The position numbers and the translations under genes were made by a program. Under the pieces are notes generated by a model. The model did not search any database. It was not told where the DNA came from and saw only the letters and a program-made list of their open reading frames with translations. A stretch of DNA of 64,000 nucleotides from Antedon mediterranea (lineage: Eukaryota; Echinodermata; Crinoidea; Comatulida; Antedonidae): NCBI RefSeq assembly GCF_964355755.1, contig NC_092671.1, positions 40,437,804-40,501,803 on the forward strand, given 5' to 3'. Within the stretch, counting starts at the first letter, position 1; every line of letters begins with the position of its first letter. Below, in pieces: positions 13,737 through 24,626 of this stretch.

Positions 13737-15401
13737 CTACTTTAAATAGCCAGTGAGGCTATTAGCAGCAGTTGATGAAAGTTGACCAATTTTATCAGGT
13801 GATGATGCCAGACTATCAAAGGACCATTTCACTCCTAAAACATAAACAACAGTTAATATTATCAAAAGAATATATGAATATTTAATGTATTTAAAATGTA
13901 ATTGTTATTGTATGTTTTCTATAATCTAAAACAACAACAACAATGTTTTCTAACTTATGAATATTCACTTTTATGCATACATTTCTTTTATCATGGACCA
14001 TTTGTAAGAACATTATTTTTAATGAAAATGTCATCCATGTAAAATAAGTTTATAAATAAATAAATAAAAAAAAAAAAAAAGTAAATGCAAGAATTTGAAT
14101 GGAAACGAAAGAATTTACGAATTAAGAGACGTTTGCAATGTAACTTAAAAATAAAATGTATATGATAAAAAGGATCGACACAATTCAGAAACATTTTCAA
14201 CAACAAATGAGTAAAATTAACTAAGTACAAAGCACCAAACTAAATATTTCCTGTCACCCTTTGGTGCTTTGTATTTTGTTAATTTTATTCATTTGTTCTT
14301 GAGAATGGTGCCATGATGGTTCTGAATTGTTTCCATCTTTTTTATCATATAATTTTATTTTAAAGAATGGTGGCAAAATTAAGTCCATTCAATTGATAAG
14401 ACATTTGTATGCTCTTTGATGGAATAAGGGGCGGATCCAGGGGTGCAGAGGCAGGGCCACTATTTCAAAATCATGGGTCTGTTTAAACTTTACCTGAATT
14501 CCATTTTTCTAACACCAAATTGGATACATTGTTTTTATCTGGCACCTACAAAAAAATGTAAAAAAACAGCACATTACAACTCGATACCTTGAACATTTTG
14601 AAACAATATCATTTTAACCAAATTTAAACATCAATGATATTCAGTGTTAAAGTTGAGATTGTACTTAATGTAGTTAGATTGTTTGTACCTGCTCAAAGTA
14701 ATTGTCTTTTACAGTTATTGAACTGGTCAACCTTGTTAATGCTAGAGATGATTGATCAGACTGAGACCACACCCCTTCTACGGCTGTGACGTATATGGCT
14801 CCTACTCCTATGCCAAGTTTCACAACATTCCTATATGACAAACAATAATATATCAAAGTTAAGGCTACTCTAGAAAGATACTTTTTTGGTTGTTTGTTTA
14901 TGTTTGTCTTTATAAAAATTAATAAATTTAAAACCTATTTATTAGGTATATTTATTATTATTTGCAATTTAAATTACCCTCCTAGCTAGTAGTAGTACTA
15001 GTAGATTACATAAATACAATTTGATATACGGTAACACTTAGACCTTGTTTTCTCTAGTTTTGATTTGGGCCCACTATTTCTTCTTAAGCTATGGTAGGCT
15101 GGCTGTGCACAGGATCAAGCATGCACAAGCATTCCCCTCTCCGCGCGTCGGTCGGCCTAGGCCTAGGCTAGTAGGTAGTACTAGTTACTAGGCCTAGCCT
15201 AGTACTAGTAGGCTAGCCGCGTGGGCCTAGCTACAAAATTAGGATGCATTATACAAGGTATAATTTATATTTGATCTTTAATGCCTTGTTAAAATACAAG
15301 AATATATATAATTGTTTGTAACAAGCAAAAATACAGTATTTAATACAAGGCCCTATGTTATCTTATAAAATCACATCCTACTTTAACAAACCAGCGGCCA
15401 T
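13737..15401 (-). CDS. MIC13: MICOS complex subunit MIC13 (QIL1)
   Basis: Small inner-mitochondrial-membrane protein that bridges MICOS subcomplexes at cristae junctions. Four exons: 15401-15382, 14830-14689, 14545-14494, 13834-13737. Phases 2, 0 and 1 join cleanly to 103 codons plus stop (human 118 aa). The N-terminus, MAAGLLKNVVKLGIGVGAIY, is a Gly-rich hydrophobic helix like the single membrane segment of MIC13. It is followed by VTAVEGVWSQSDQ, which matches the family's conserved post-membrane segment. The C-terminus has VLEKWNSGVKWSFDSLASSP, corresponding to the conserved WN.G motif, and ends GYLK. The first exon is only 20 coding bases and was chosen because it gives a Met in good context (gaaacATGG) and the right phase. 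A large inverted-repeat element begins 26 bp upstream of the ATG, so the promoter must lie in or beyond it. Identity rests on remembered family features; the short first exon is the least certain part. Confidence 0.8.
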
Positions 15402-15426
15402 GTTTCGTTCCGGCTATATTATATCG

Positions 15427-17511
15427 AGGTATATTCAGAGCATCATTTCGACGATCGAGCATTCTCTACTTCTACGGAGCGCCATTTATGCCTTTATTTA
15501 CTTCCGAAATAGAAATAGTACTACGGTAACTCTGGTTCAGTGGACCAAATTTAGCACCAGCATACAGTGCTATAAAATAGAAATAAGTCACTAATTTTAA
15601 TATCTTTTCGTAAGTTAATACACTGTGCTCAAGTGGACCTAATTTGGCTCAGGGAGATAGCAGAGAAATAGTCACATACAAAAACATCGAGAAAAAATAC
15701 ATCTGGAATTTAAAAATATTTCAAACTTGGTATATATGTTCAATATTGGTTACTCCATCCGTAAACCAAAAGAAACAATAGTTTCAAGGCACATCAGTGA
15801 TTTTAATAACTTGCGTTTGCTTAAGATAATACTTATAAAAAAAACATACAATTCCGACGCATATGTTAAACTCTAATAATGATTTTTACAAAAAAAAAAC
15901 GGTTAGGAATTCGATTTTTTCCCTGTAAATTGAGCAACTAAACTTAAAAATACACCAAGAAATATATATTGAATTCGAGGTGTATTTTTGTTTTACAAAA
16001 GAAATGTTCGTATGTTAATACACTGTGCTCCAGTTGATCCAATTTGGCACCAATGGGAGCACAGGGAAATAGTCACATACAAAAACATTGAGAAAAAATA
16101 CTTCTGGATTTAAAAAATATTTCAAACTTGGTATATATGTTCAATATCGGTTACTCCATCCGTAAACCAAAAGAAACAATAGTTTCAAGGCACATCAATG
16201 ATTTTAATAACTTGCGTTTGCTTAAGATAATACTTATAAAAAAAACATACAATTCCGACGCATATGTTAAACTCTAATAATGATTTTTACACAAAAAAAA
16301 ACGGTAAGGAATTCGATTTTTCCCTGTAAATTGAGCAACTAAAATTAAAAATACACCAAGAAATATATATTGAATTCGAGGTGTATTTTTGTTTTACAAA
16401 AGAAATGTTCGTATGTTAATACACTGTGCTCAAGTGGACCCAATTTGGCACCAATGGGAGCACAGGGAAATAGTCACATACAAAAACATCGAGAAAAAAT
16501 ACTTCTGAATTTTAAAAATATTTCAAACTTGGTATATATGTTCAATATCAGTGATTTTAGTAATTTCGTTCGTTTAAAATGTATATTTACGGATGGAGTA
16601 ACCGATATTGAACATAATATATACCAAGTTTGAAATATTTTTAAATTCCAGAAGTATTTTTTCTCGATGTTTTTGTATGTGACTATTTCCCTGTGCTCCC
16701 ATTGGTGCCAAATTGGGTCCACTTGAGCACAATGTATTAACATACAAAAAGATATTATAATTTAGTGACTTTTTTCTATTTTATATCAATGTGCTCACTG
16801 GCACGCGCGCCAAATTGGGTCCACGTATTAACATACGAAAATATATTAACATTCAGTGACTTATTTCTATTTTATATCACTGTGCTCTCCTGGCGCCAAA
16901 TTGGCTCCACTTGAGCACAGTGTATTAACATACGAAAAGATATTAAAATTCAGTGACTTATTTCTATTTCATATTACTGTGCTCTACTGGCGCCAAATTG
17001 GGTCCACTTGAGCACAGTGTATTAACATACGAAAAGATATTAAAATTCAGTGACTTTTTTCTATTTTATATCACTGTGCTCCACTGGCTCCAAATTGGGT
17101 CCACTTGAGCACAGTGTATTAACATACGAAAAGATATTAAAATTCAGTGACTTTTTTCTATTTTATATCACTGTGCTCCCCTGGCTCCCAATTGGGCCCA
17201 CTTGAGCACAGTGTTATTAACATACGAAAAGATATTAAAATTCAGTGACTTATTTCTATTTCATATCACTGTGCTCCTCACTGGCGCCAAATTGTGTCCA
17301 CTTAAGCACAGTGTATTAACACACGAAAAGATATTAAAATTAGTGACTTATTTCTATTTTATATCACTGTGCTCCACCGGTGCTAAATTTGGTCCACTGG
17401 AGCAGTTACCGTAGTACTATTTCTAAATTCGGAAGTAAATAAAGGCATAAATGGCGCTCCGTAGAAGTAGAGAATGCTCAATCGTCGAAATGACGCTCTG
17501 AATATACCTCC
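15427..17511. mobile_element. 2.1-kb foldback element with internal repeats
   Basis: Terminal inverted repeats of about 110 bp (left 15427-15540, right 17405-17511) start with AGGTATATTCAGAGC. They share 'attctctacttctacggagc' and 'aaataaaggcataaatggcg' in opposite orientation. Inside, the left half has three direct repeats with a ~397-bp period (about 15615, 16012, 16409). The right half has about seven ~105-bp repeats, inverted relative to the left, built around 'caaattgggtccacttgagc' and 'acatacgaaaagatatt'. There is no transposase ORF and no convincing target-site duplication, so it is a non-autonomous foldback-like element. Confidence 0.8.
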
Positions 17512-18187
17512 CTTTTTATTTGTATTGATTGTAATGTTGATTGTTTGATACAATAAAGAAGAAGAGGTTTTGGTTGTTTTTGTAATATAGAGGGATTAGG
17601 TATGAAACGCCAAATACGCATAATATTTACTCGCATCACATACATGATACTCATATGGTTCGTGGTTCACTTTAAAAAGAACATATGGCTAGTGGAAAGA
17701 TCCCAATCCGGTAGTAGACCCTGTTATAGCCAAAGCAAACATTTTCTAAACATAAACCCATGATAAAATTGAAATATATTACTTTTATCAGTAAATCATC
17801 ATTTGAAATAAAGTGGTGTATTTTAAAGACAATTGGTTTATAGTCATTAATCATAATCAAGTTAATATACTAAATTAAAATTGTTTAATTCATTGTCTTT
17901 ATTTCCTTTTATTAAAAATACAACAAATTTTCGACATAAGTGGAGATCCTCCTACATCTTTATAGAATATTTATCCTATGTACAAAGTTGTTTTGAGATC
18001 ATGCTTATCAGAAACTCTACAAAAGATCTTAAATAGTTGCAGAAAAAGACATTTTGGACCAGTTTAACGTTGTTTGGTATTTCACTGTATGATTATTAAA
18101 TACAATTCTAGTAGTGAGTTTTTGACTTCTTAAAATGATATTTTAAATGTTGAATAACAGCTATCCTGCAAATGCTGCATGACTGAT
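17512..18187. other. MIC13 upstream DNA and probable CCDC86 3' UTR
   Basis: No coding exon found. AT-rich sequence with a reverse-strand AATAAA at 17898-17903 that could end the CCDC86 transcript about 285 bp past its stop. The part from 17512 to 17880 shows nothing recognisable beyond an ACAATAAAGAAG tail-like word just outside the foldback element. Confidence 0.4.
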
Positions 18188-19465
18188 TCATCTTTTTTCT
18201 ATTTTACGAAGATGTTTCTTTTTCATTCTTTTAATTTTTGCTGTTTTCGTAATCTAAAGAAAAAATTAATGATAAACAATTAGGTAAAAAATAAAAGTGT
18301 CAATGAAGTATTGTTTTATCGTTTTATTATAACTTTATGAAAGAAGAATAGATGGAAGAGATTGTAGACATGCAACCAAGAGTAAAAGCAGTAAATTATA
18401 TATCAATTTTAATTTAATATTCAGGAACATGGCTTAATATTCAGGAACATGGCTTAATATTCAGGAACATGGCTTAATATTCAGGAACATGGCTTAATAT
18501 TCAGGAACATGGCTTAATATTCAGGAACATGGCTTAATATTCAGCAACATGGCTTAATATTCAGCAACATGGCTTAATATTCAGCAACATGGCTTTAGTT
18601 GAAATTTGAATGAGAACTACTAAAATCATGGCCTTGAAAGGAATGACAAAATACTTACAACTTGTACCACTTCATGTTTACGTTCATTTTCCAATTTACG
18701 TTTTAAATTCTCTTCCCGCCTTTGTTTTTTTAACTTAAAAAACAAAACAAAATATGGCTCATTTGAGTTCCAGATGTACTTTGATGTGTTATCTTATTTA
18801 TTTATAACAGGTCAATTAAATAACCGAACCTAATTAGCAAACTATAGTAGTAGTATATTGTTAAATACCATCACATAGCATTTTAATGTGTTAAGGCTCT
18901 TTTTCTATATTTCCTGTATAAAATCAAGCTTTTTCACTTTAATAAGAAGTACAGTACACAATTTGTTATTTTTCATTTTAACCTGTTGATGTATGTGGTT
19001 ACCTCAATTGCATCTCTTTTAGCTTGTTTCAACTCTTGTTCATAGTTCTTTATAGATTGCTTTTCTGCTTTATCTTTCATCTTTCTTCTCCATGAACTCC
19101 TTAAAGGCTTGTCATTTTTTAAACCAGAAAATCTGAAAGATGACATTTTTTTTCAGGTGACAACTATTATTATATAGTTTTTCTGCAATTGTGCTTTACA
19201 GGTATCGTTACAGATTTTTTTAAACAAGAATTTAAAGACAACATATTTCAGGTATTAATGTTTTTTAAAATATAATATAATTATTAATATAAATTATAAT
19301 TATTGAGAAACTTTAACATAATAAAACATTCTCCATCATTTATTACCTTTTTGTTTGCTCAGTCTTCCAAAGTCTACCCGATTTCGGTCTTCCTTTTGGT
19401 TCCTTCATCGATTGTTTTTTGTACAAACATATTTTATTAATAATATTAAGTGTATCTTCTTCCAT
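18188..19465 (-). CDS. CCDC86: CCDC86 / Cgr1-type nucleolar coiled-coil protein
   Basis: Basic nucleolar protein of the CCDC86 (cyclon)/Cgr1 family, linked to rRNA processing and mitotic chromosome periphery. Four exons, 19465-19347, 19132-19003, 18733-18659, 18253-18188, give 129 aa with all phases matching. Visible family blocks: GRPKSGRLWKTEQTKRFSGL (residues about 25-44), DKPLRSSWRRKMKDKAEK, a long charged coiled coil RREENLKRKLENERKHEVVQ, and the C-terminal ITKTAKIKRMKKKHLRKIEK. These match the conserved C-terminal half of vertebrate CCDC86. The long acidic N-terminal region of the human protein is absent, so the protein is closer in size to yeast Cgr1. Start MEEDTLNII lies in the first exon that keeps the frame. 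A 20-bp minisatellite sits in intron 3. Confidence 0.88.
18414..18593. repeat. 20-bp x 9 tandem repeat in CCDC86 intron 3
   Basis: Nine copies of ttaatattcaggaacatggc; the last three have 'cagcaac' instead of 'caggaac'. Purely intronic. Confidence 0.95.
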
Positions 19466-21171
19466 TTTCTTTAATACAAAATAAAACAGATTTTTAACCT
19501 TATATGATTGAATAAGAAGTACTGAATTTGATTAGTAGTTTTCTTCTATGTTGTGCATCAGCATTCTAAAAGTACTTGAATCACTTTACTAATACAATAA
19601 ATACAAAAACAGGGCGAAATGACCTTCCCACTCTCCAACAAGTGTCGGGAAGTGATTGAAATTGAAAGCGATCCGTCTTATTTCTACTGCGTAGGCTTAC
19701 GTACGTACGGATGCCTTTAATTTAACATATGTACGTACGGTATTCAACACTTATTTATCTCTATTTGAAGCAATAATCGACTTACCTATTTGTAGGCCTA
19801 ATATGTAATATAATAATTAATATAATATTAAATAAATACTGAACTAAAATAGCCAACACGTGTGGAGTAGCCTACGTAACATTCATCATTTGTTTCTTTT
19901 TACATAGCGCCACCAGCGTTTTGGTTGATCAAAGTATGAAACGTCATATGTGCCAATATGTTTTTATTGTTTACGAATACTGTACTAAGCTGAATCGGCG
20001 TCAAAGAGCTGCTGGGCTTCCTTTTTAAAATGTTTGTGTTAAATTTAATGTTTCAACTTATATTAATTGTTCAATACGTTGTTTTTTATAGGGTCGCAAA
20101 CACATGCGTGTTACAAATGTAACTAGGAGGTAACACAAACGTACGTATTTTTCGTTTATAGAGACTATGAGGACATTTGAGGTAACAATTACTTAACAAT
20201 TTCGTCGCGTTCCGTAGTAGTTCAGAAGAATACCCATGTCTTTCAGACAGTGTGATTATTTTTACACCTTATCGCGCTTTTTTATTCTAAATTAATATCA
20301 TACCGTAGATCTTGTGCACTCTCAACTTAATTGTAGGCATTTGTCGACTTCGTGAGATGAAGATCAAGGATGGAGTACATTTACAAATGATAACATCCGC
20401 ACTTTCAGATAGACTTAATTTATACAATCGGTGTTTTACGCTAGTGGAATACAAAGGTTAAAGCTTTCACCCATTGACAGTTTGAATGATTTTTATGATT
20501 ATTAATTAGTACATATACTTATTCATCTTCCCGTATATATATTTATTTTTTCGTTTATAACAACGGTAACAATTAGCAAAAAAAAATGTCGCAATTATAA
20601 TGCAATAAAGACAGACAACGTAACAGCTGTGTTCCATTTTGCGACCCATCATCTACATCAAACCAAGAAAGCCGCTCAATTACTTAGAAATGTTCAACAG
20701 TTTAAGCGCTTTGATCTCGATAATAGAGTTACAATTAAGGAGTTATATTAATCATTAATATTCTAAGTGTTGATACTTAAGATAGATGTATTCTCATGAA
20801 ATTATCGACACTTTCAGTTTTAGATTACGAGGGATAAACAAACACTATTTTGACCAGCAATCTGTTTAATTGCCCTAATACCAAACAAACATCGTCAGTC
20901 CTCATTATCAGCGACGACGTAGGGACAAAGTTTACATCGCTTAATGCGTGTTCAGTTGAATATGCTACATCAAGACAACATGTCGTGTTTTAAATCGGTT
21001 GAATATACGTACTACACCAAGACACGTGTTTTAAATGTTATACTTTAATTTATATGTGAAATTACAGTTTGAATGTGATAAATGGGACAATTGGTTAAAG
21101 AGTTGCTTTAAAAAAGTGAAGAGTAAATTAATTCTAGTGAGGATTTTAAACTAAATACCTATGCGGTAATA
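19466..21171. other. CCDC86 5' flank and GPCR upstream DNA
   Basis: Intergenic, between the divergent CCDC86 and GPCR genes. No exon with coding character was found. It contains short GTACGTACG palindromes (around 19700-19735). Any 5' UTR exon of the GPCR could be here, but I see no signal that fixes one. Confidence 0.5.
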
Positions 21172-22251
21172 ATGAATTTATCAATAAACCCAACATTGGA
21201 TTTCTTTGGTAGCTGTATTGGTGACTTCAAAACTTACCATGAGAACGTTGTACAACACGTTGCTCTCATATGTATTCTTACACTTATGTCAATCTGGTGT
21301 CTTATCACATTACTCTGCAATTTATTTGTTGTTTGTGCTGTTATACAAAGTGAGGATTTACACAATGTGGCCTACTACTTTCTCGTAAATCTAACCATTC
21401 CTGCTATGTTTATTTCTGTTGTTTCGCAACCTTTTATCGCCTGGCTGATGTGGGTAAATTGGTGCACTCGTTCCGAAACAACTTGTTACTTGTTTTCGAT
21501 ATCCATCGATTTTGGATTCACGAGTTTTCTGTTTAGTACTCTTGCATACACTACTGCCAGACATCACGCGATATTTCGTCCATTTGTTTACCAAGCACGA
21601 ATGTCTTCTAAACGCTTTCTTACTTTGATTACAACATCTTGGATCCTAAGTGCCATTGCAACATCACTGCCGACAATAGACTGGATGCCATGTCAAAGAT
21701 TCGAACCTATTGGTGATCTATCAATACTAAAACCATACGATACACATTGTAACTGCTACCCGTCGTGGCTGGTTCGCAATAAGCCACTTACACTAACAAG
21801 GCTCTATGTTTTAATTTTACCAACGATAATCTTAATATTCGTGTTAGATTTTCATACGATTCACATTGCAAACGTTAAAGCCAAGAGGTTGGCCAATATG
21901 AGAGCTCGCTACACACAATGTTCAGAGACATCTAGTAATGATTCAATAGATTATGAAGATGGACGAAAGCGTACAATGTTGCTGATATATCTCTGTGCCT
22001 CGTTTGTTGCATGCTGGTTACCATTTTTCATCATTATTCATGTATTAATATTTTACTCAGGCCCTGGTGACGTACCTCCTTGGGTTGTTTCATTCTTTAC
22101 AATGATGCCTCTGATGACAGCTAACATTGCACCCTTCCTTATTGCATACAGAAATAAAACTGTAAAGCGTCTGTTTAATAAATATTACACTTCTGTGGTA
22201 CGATTCTTTAAGAAAGGCAATATCGTATATCCTATATCAGTGGACACATAA
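21172..22251 (+). CDS. Orphan rhodopsin-like GPCR, intronless
   Basis: Single open frame of 359 aa, in the usual class A size range. Seven hydrophobic segments are visible: about 29-58, 65-92, 105-132, 149-168, 209-230, 268-297, 302-326. Class A marks: N50 in helix 1, a helix-3 cysteine (C105) with partners near C174/C193/C195, CWLPFF in helix 6 (281-286), a short third loop, and a basic tail after helix 7. Several standard residues are missing. The helix-2 aspartate position is Ala (LVNLTIPAMF). The DRY motif reads ARH (residues 129-131, in TTARHHAIFRP). NPxxY reads APFLI (320-324). An N-glycosylation site NLS is at residue 2. Single-exon GPCRs are common in ambulacrarian expansions. Ligand and subfamily cannot be told from sequence. 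An AATAAA at 22655-22660 may be its polyadenylation signal, with a MITE in the 3' UTR. Confidence 0.88.
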   Translation: MNLSINPTLDFFGSCIGDFKTYHENVVQHVALICILTLMSIWCLITLLCNLFVVCAVIQSEDLHNVAYYFLVNLTIPAMFISVVSQPFIAWLMWVNWCTRSETTCYLFSISIDFGFTSFLFSTLAYTTARHHAIFRPFVYQARMSSKRFLTLITTSWILSAIATSLPTIDWMPCQRFEPIGDLSILKPYDTHCNCYPSWLVRNKPLTLTRLYVLILPTIILIFVLDFHTIHIANVKAKRLANMRARYTQCSETSSNDSIDYEDGRKRTMLLIYLCASFVACWLPFFIIIHVLIFYSGPGDVPPWVVSFFTMMPLMTANIAPFLIAYRNKTVKRLFNKYYTSVVRFFKKGNIVYPISVDT

Positions 22252-22282
22252 ACATTTAAATATGTCTTTTGATATCCGTATA

Positions 22283-22440
22283 AAGCTCTGTCTCCACTAT
22301 CAAACTTTGTGACAAAAACATGTGATGTGCCCATATATGGACATGATGATGTCATATCACTATCATATTTGGGCATATCGCCACCATAACTTTCACATCA
22401 CGCTTTGTTTTGTCAAACTGATAGTGTGGACAGAGCTTTA
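22283..22440. mobile_element. Family A MITE in the GPCR 3' region
   Basis: Full-length copy, ends aaagctctgtctccactatc and gatagtgtggacagagcttt. It starts 31 bp after the GPCR stop codon and lies before the first AATAAA, so it is probably transcribed in the 3' UTR. Confidence 0.8.
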
Positions 22441-23055
22441 GTTGGAATCACCTTTGATTCGAATGCTTGATTATACAAAGAAACATGCTTATTTTTTGGA
22501 CATTAGACACTGAATAATTTGAACAGAATATTTTTCTTTTTCTCTATATTTACGAGATTCGATCAATAACAATACATAATGCCGCATCCTTCTAATATTT
22601 ACATTAACTTCGTTAAGTCATAATGAGAATGTGTATAATTGTATATAAAACTGTAATAAATGTTTAACATAGTAACATGAGAATCGATAGATAGATTTCG
22701 ACTCATCGATTTTCTAAACTCTTCTTGTATATTATTTAATCTTAACTACAATTAGATTACACTTTCAGAACAAATTTACATTCAGTGGTGCCACTATTGC
22801 ACAACTTTAGATAATACGATAAAACAGTAGAAATGCTAAACTATTATTATCAAAATATCATTATTATCCATTTTAATATTCTCATTTTCAAAACTATAAA
22901 TGTTGTCAACGTTGACTTTTTAAAGAAATAAACAAAATGAATGTAAGTCTACAAAATGCGAATTTCCATTAGAAAAACTCAACAACTCCGTCTTGAGTTT
23001 TTAAAATCCAATATGGTAGCTCGCGAAAAGTATTCTAAATTCTAAAACAACGATT
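22441..23055. other. GPCR 3' flank
   Basis: AT-rich, with the AATAAA at 22655-22660. No coding exon, RNA gene or repeat recognised. Confidence 0.5.
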
Positions 23056-23216
23056 TAAGCTTGGTTCCCACTATGACGCAATGCAAGGACGTAGACGCAA
23101 CGCAAGCGAGATGATCACCAATGGCAAGCGACAGTTCGATGATCCATCGCGTTGTGATTGGACAACTCGCTTGCGTTGCGCTTACGTTCTTGCGTTGCGT
23201 CCTGGGAACCAAGCTA
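23056..23216. mobile_element. Family B palindromic MITE
   Basis: Ends taagcttggttcccactatg and cctgggaaccaagcta; the arms pair along nearly their whole length. It lies 41 bp downstream of the C2-domain gene's stop codon. Confidence 0.75.
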
Positions 23217-23257
23217 TACTCTGCATTAACATCCATCCCATGATGAGTTGGTGTTAA

Positions 23258-23892
23258 TCATGATTTGCTCATATCTGGCGCTGACAATTTATGCCACATG
23301 ACAACCGGCTTTTGAGGATGCGCAAACATGTCTTTCCAATGCTCACGTCCACTCCCTGTGACGTCATGATTCAACACAACTTCTCCTATTGGTTTATTCT
23401 TTAATTTATTCCACTCTGTTACTGCCACCACCATAGTTAGCTCCTATAAAGATCAAGAGGCGTAAGTTTAATTAGTTTAATTATTTGTATTTTTTAAGTA
23501 AATGAAGGCAAATTTGGTTTATGAAATCGATCATCTATGTATATCAGTATAAGCATATATTTATTTATTGTAACTACTTTTAACACTGTAACATACAAAT
23601 GAGAGAAAAAATGTTTTAAAAATATAAATATAAATGTACACATAACAGAGTATCATAATAAAAGTGGGACGAACCCACACAAGACAGTGATACTTGAATG
23701 TTGTTTTCCGTCTACTTACGTAATGAATTACATTATTAGAATGTATGTCAGAACTTACGTTGATTTTGTCAAATGGTACATCGAATACGAGTGTTTTGTT
23801 AAAGAAAGGGTTTAGCGTTTCCTTTATCACCCTCGTTTTCTTCTTAGCTAACGATTTTTGGAAAGCTATCAAAGTAACTTTGACGTATGGAT
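23258..23892 (-). CDS. Synaptotagmin-type C2B domain gene, two last exons only
   Basis: Two 3' exons, 23892-23759 and 23443-23258, joined in phase. They encode the second half of a C2 domain: DPYVKVTLIAFQKSLAKKKT, LNPFFNKTLVFDVPFDKI, then TMVVAVTEWNKLKNKPIGEV and EHWKDMFAHPQKPVVMWHKL, ending in SKS. The WHKL end and polybasic KKK strand are marks of synaptotagmin C2B domains. The calcium-binding loop-3 acidic residues expected near D.D are replaced by TEWNK, so calcium binding is doubtful, though DPY keeps one ligand. The upstream exon must end in phase 1. The exons for the C2A domain and membrane anchor were not found between 23.9 and 28.7 kb. Either they are very far away, or this is a truncated or orphan copy. 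Confidence 0.7.
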
Positions 23893-24162
23893 CTGAAACA
23901 AACAAAATATTAGGTTGATTGTCAAGAATTTGAAGGTGTAAAATTATCAATATATAAACACTTTTTTGCAAACGTATTTGATTTAATTAGTCTTATTGAG
24001 TTTATATGACGTCATTATTGATCTTTGTAGACGTATTTACCGTTCTATACGTTACCGTTTTATGCTTTACCGTTGTATGCGTTACCTTTCTATAATGCGT
24101 AACTCTTCCATGCGTTCTCGTTATATACATTATCGTTCTATAATACGTTACCATGTTATGCG

Positions 24163-24347
24163 TAAAGCGTGGTTCCCACTAGCGACGCAACACAAGGACG
24201 TAACGCAACGCAAGTGAATTGACCAATCACAAGCGATGGCTTATTCGCTTGTGATTGCTAACTGTCTATAACTTCGCTTGTCATTGGTTAAAACGCTTGC
24301 GTTGCGTTTACGTCCTTGCGTTACGTTCAAGTGGGAACCAAGCTTTA
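24163..24347. mobile_element. Family B palindromic MITE inside a GTTACCGTTCTAT-rich tract
   Basis: Ends aaagcgtggttcccactagc and aagtgggaaccaagcttta. It interrupts a simple tract (24030-24420) built from variants of gttaccgttctata, present on both sides, so it inserted into that tract. It is nearly the reverse complement of the copy at 8.04 kb. Confidence 0.75.
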
Positions 24348-24626
24348 CCCGTCTATGCGTTACCGTTCTATTACGTTACAGTTCTATTACGTTACCGTTC
24401 TATAATACGTTACCTGATAATCCGCTCTTGTCCATTGCCTTTAAGTCTTTCGCTTCAACGATGTGCACCGACAGTTTTCTTTCCGGGATGACGTAACGAA
24501 GGGAGAAACATACCTCTCCATAACTTGGGGGTGCAAGTGTTTTCTTCTACAAGCCAACAATTGTTGTTATTTCATGACGTAAGAATAACCCTATTCTACT
24601 GCCAACGCATAGTGAATACCTCTTCA

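Noticed and set aside
14674-14856. Single-exon reading of the MIC13 central ORF starting MIYYCL
   Set aside because: The N-terminal residues come from intron sequence; the 20-base exon at 15401 gives a better start and correct phase.
16370-16743. Short ORFs on both strands within the foldback element
   Set aside because: Mirror images caused by the inverted repeat; no similarity to a transposase.
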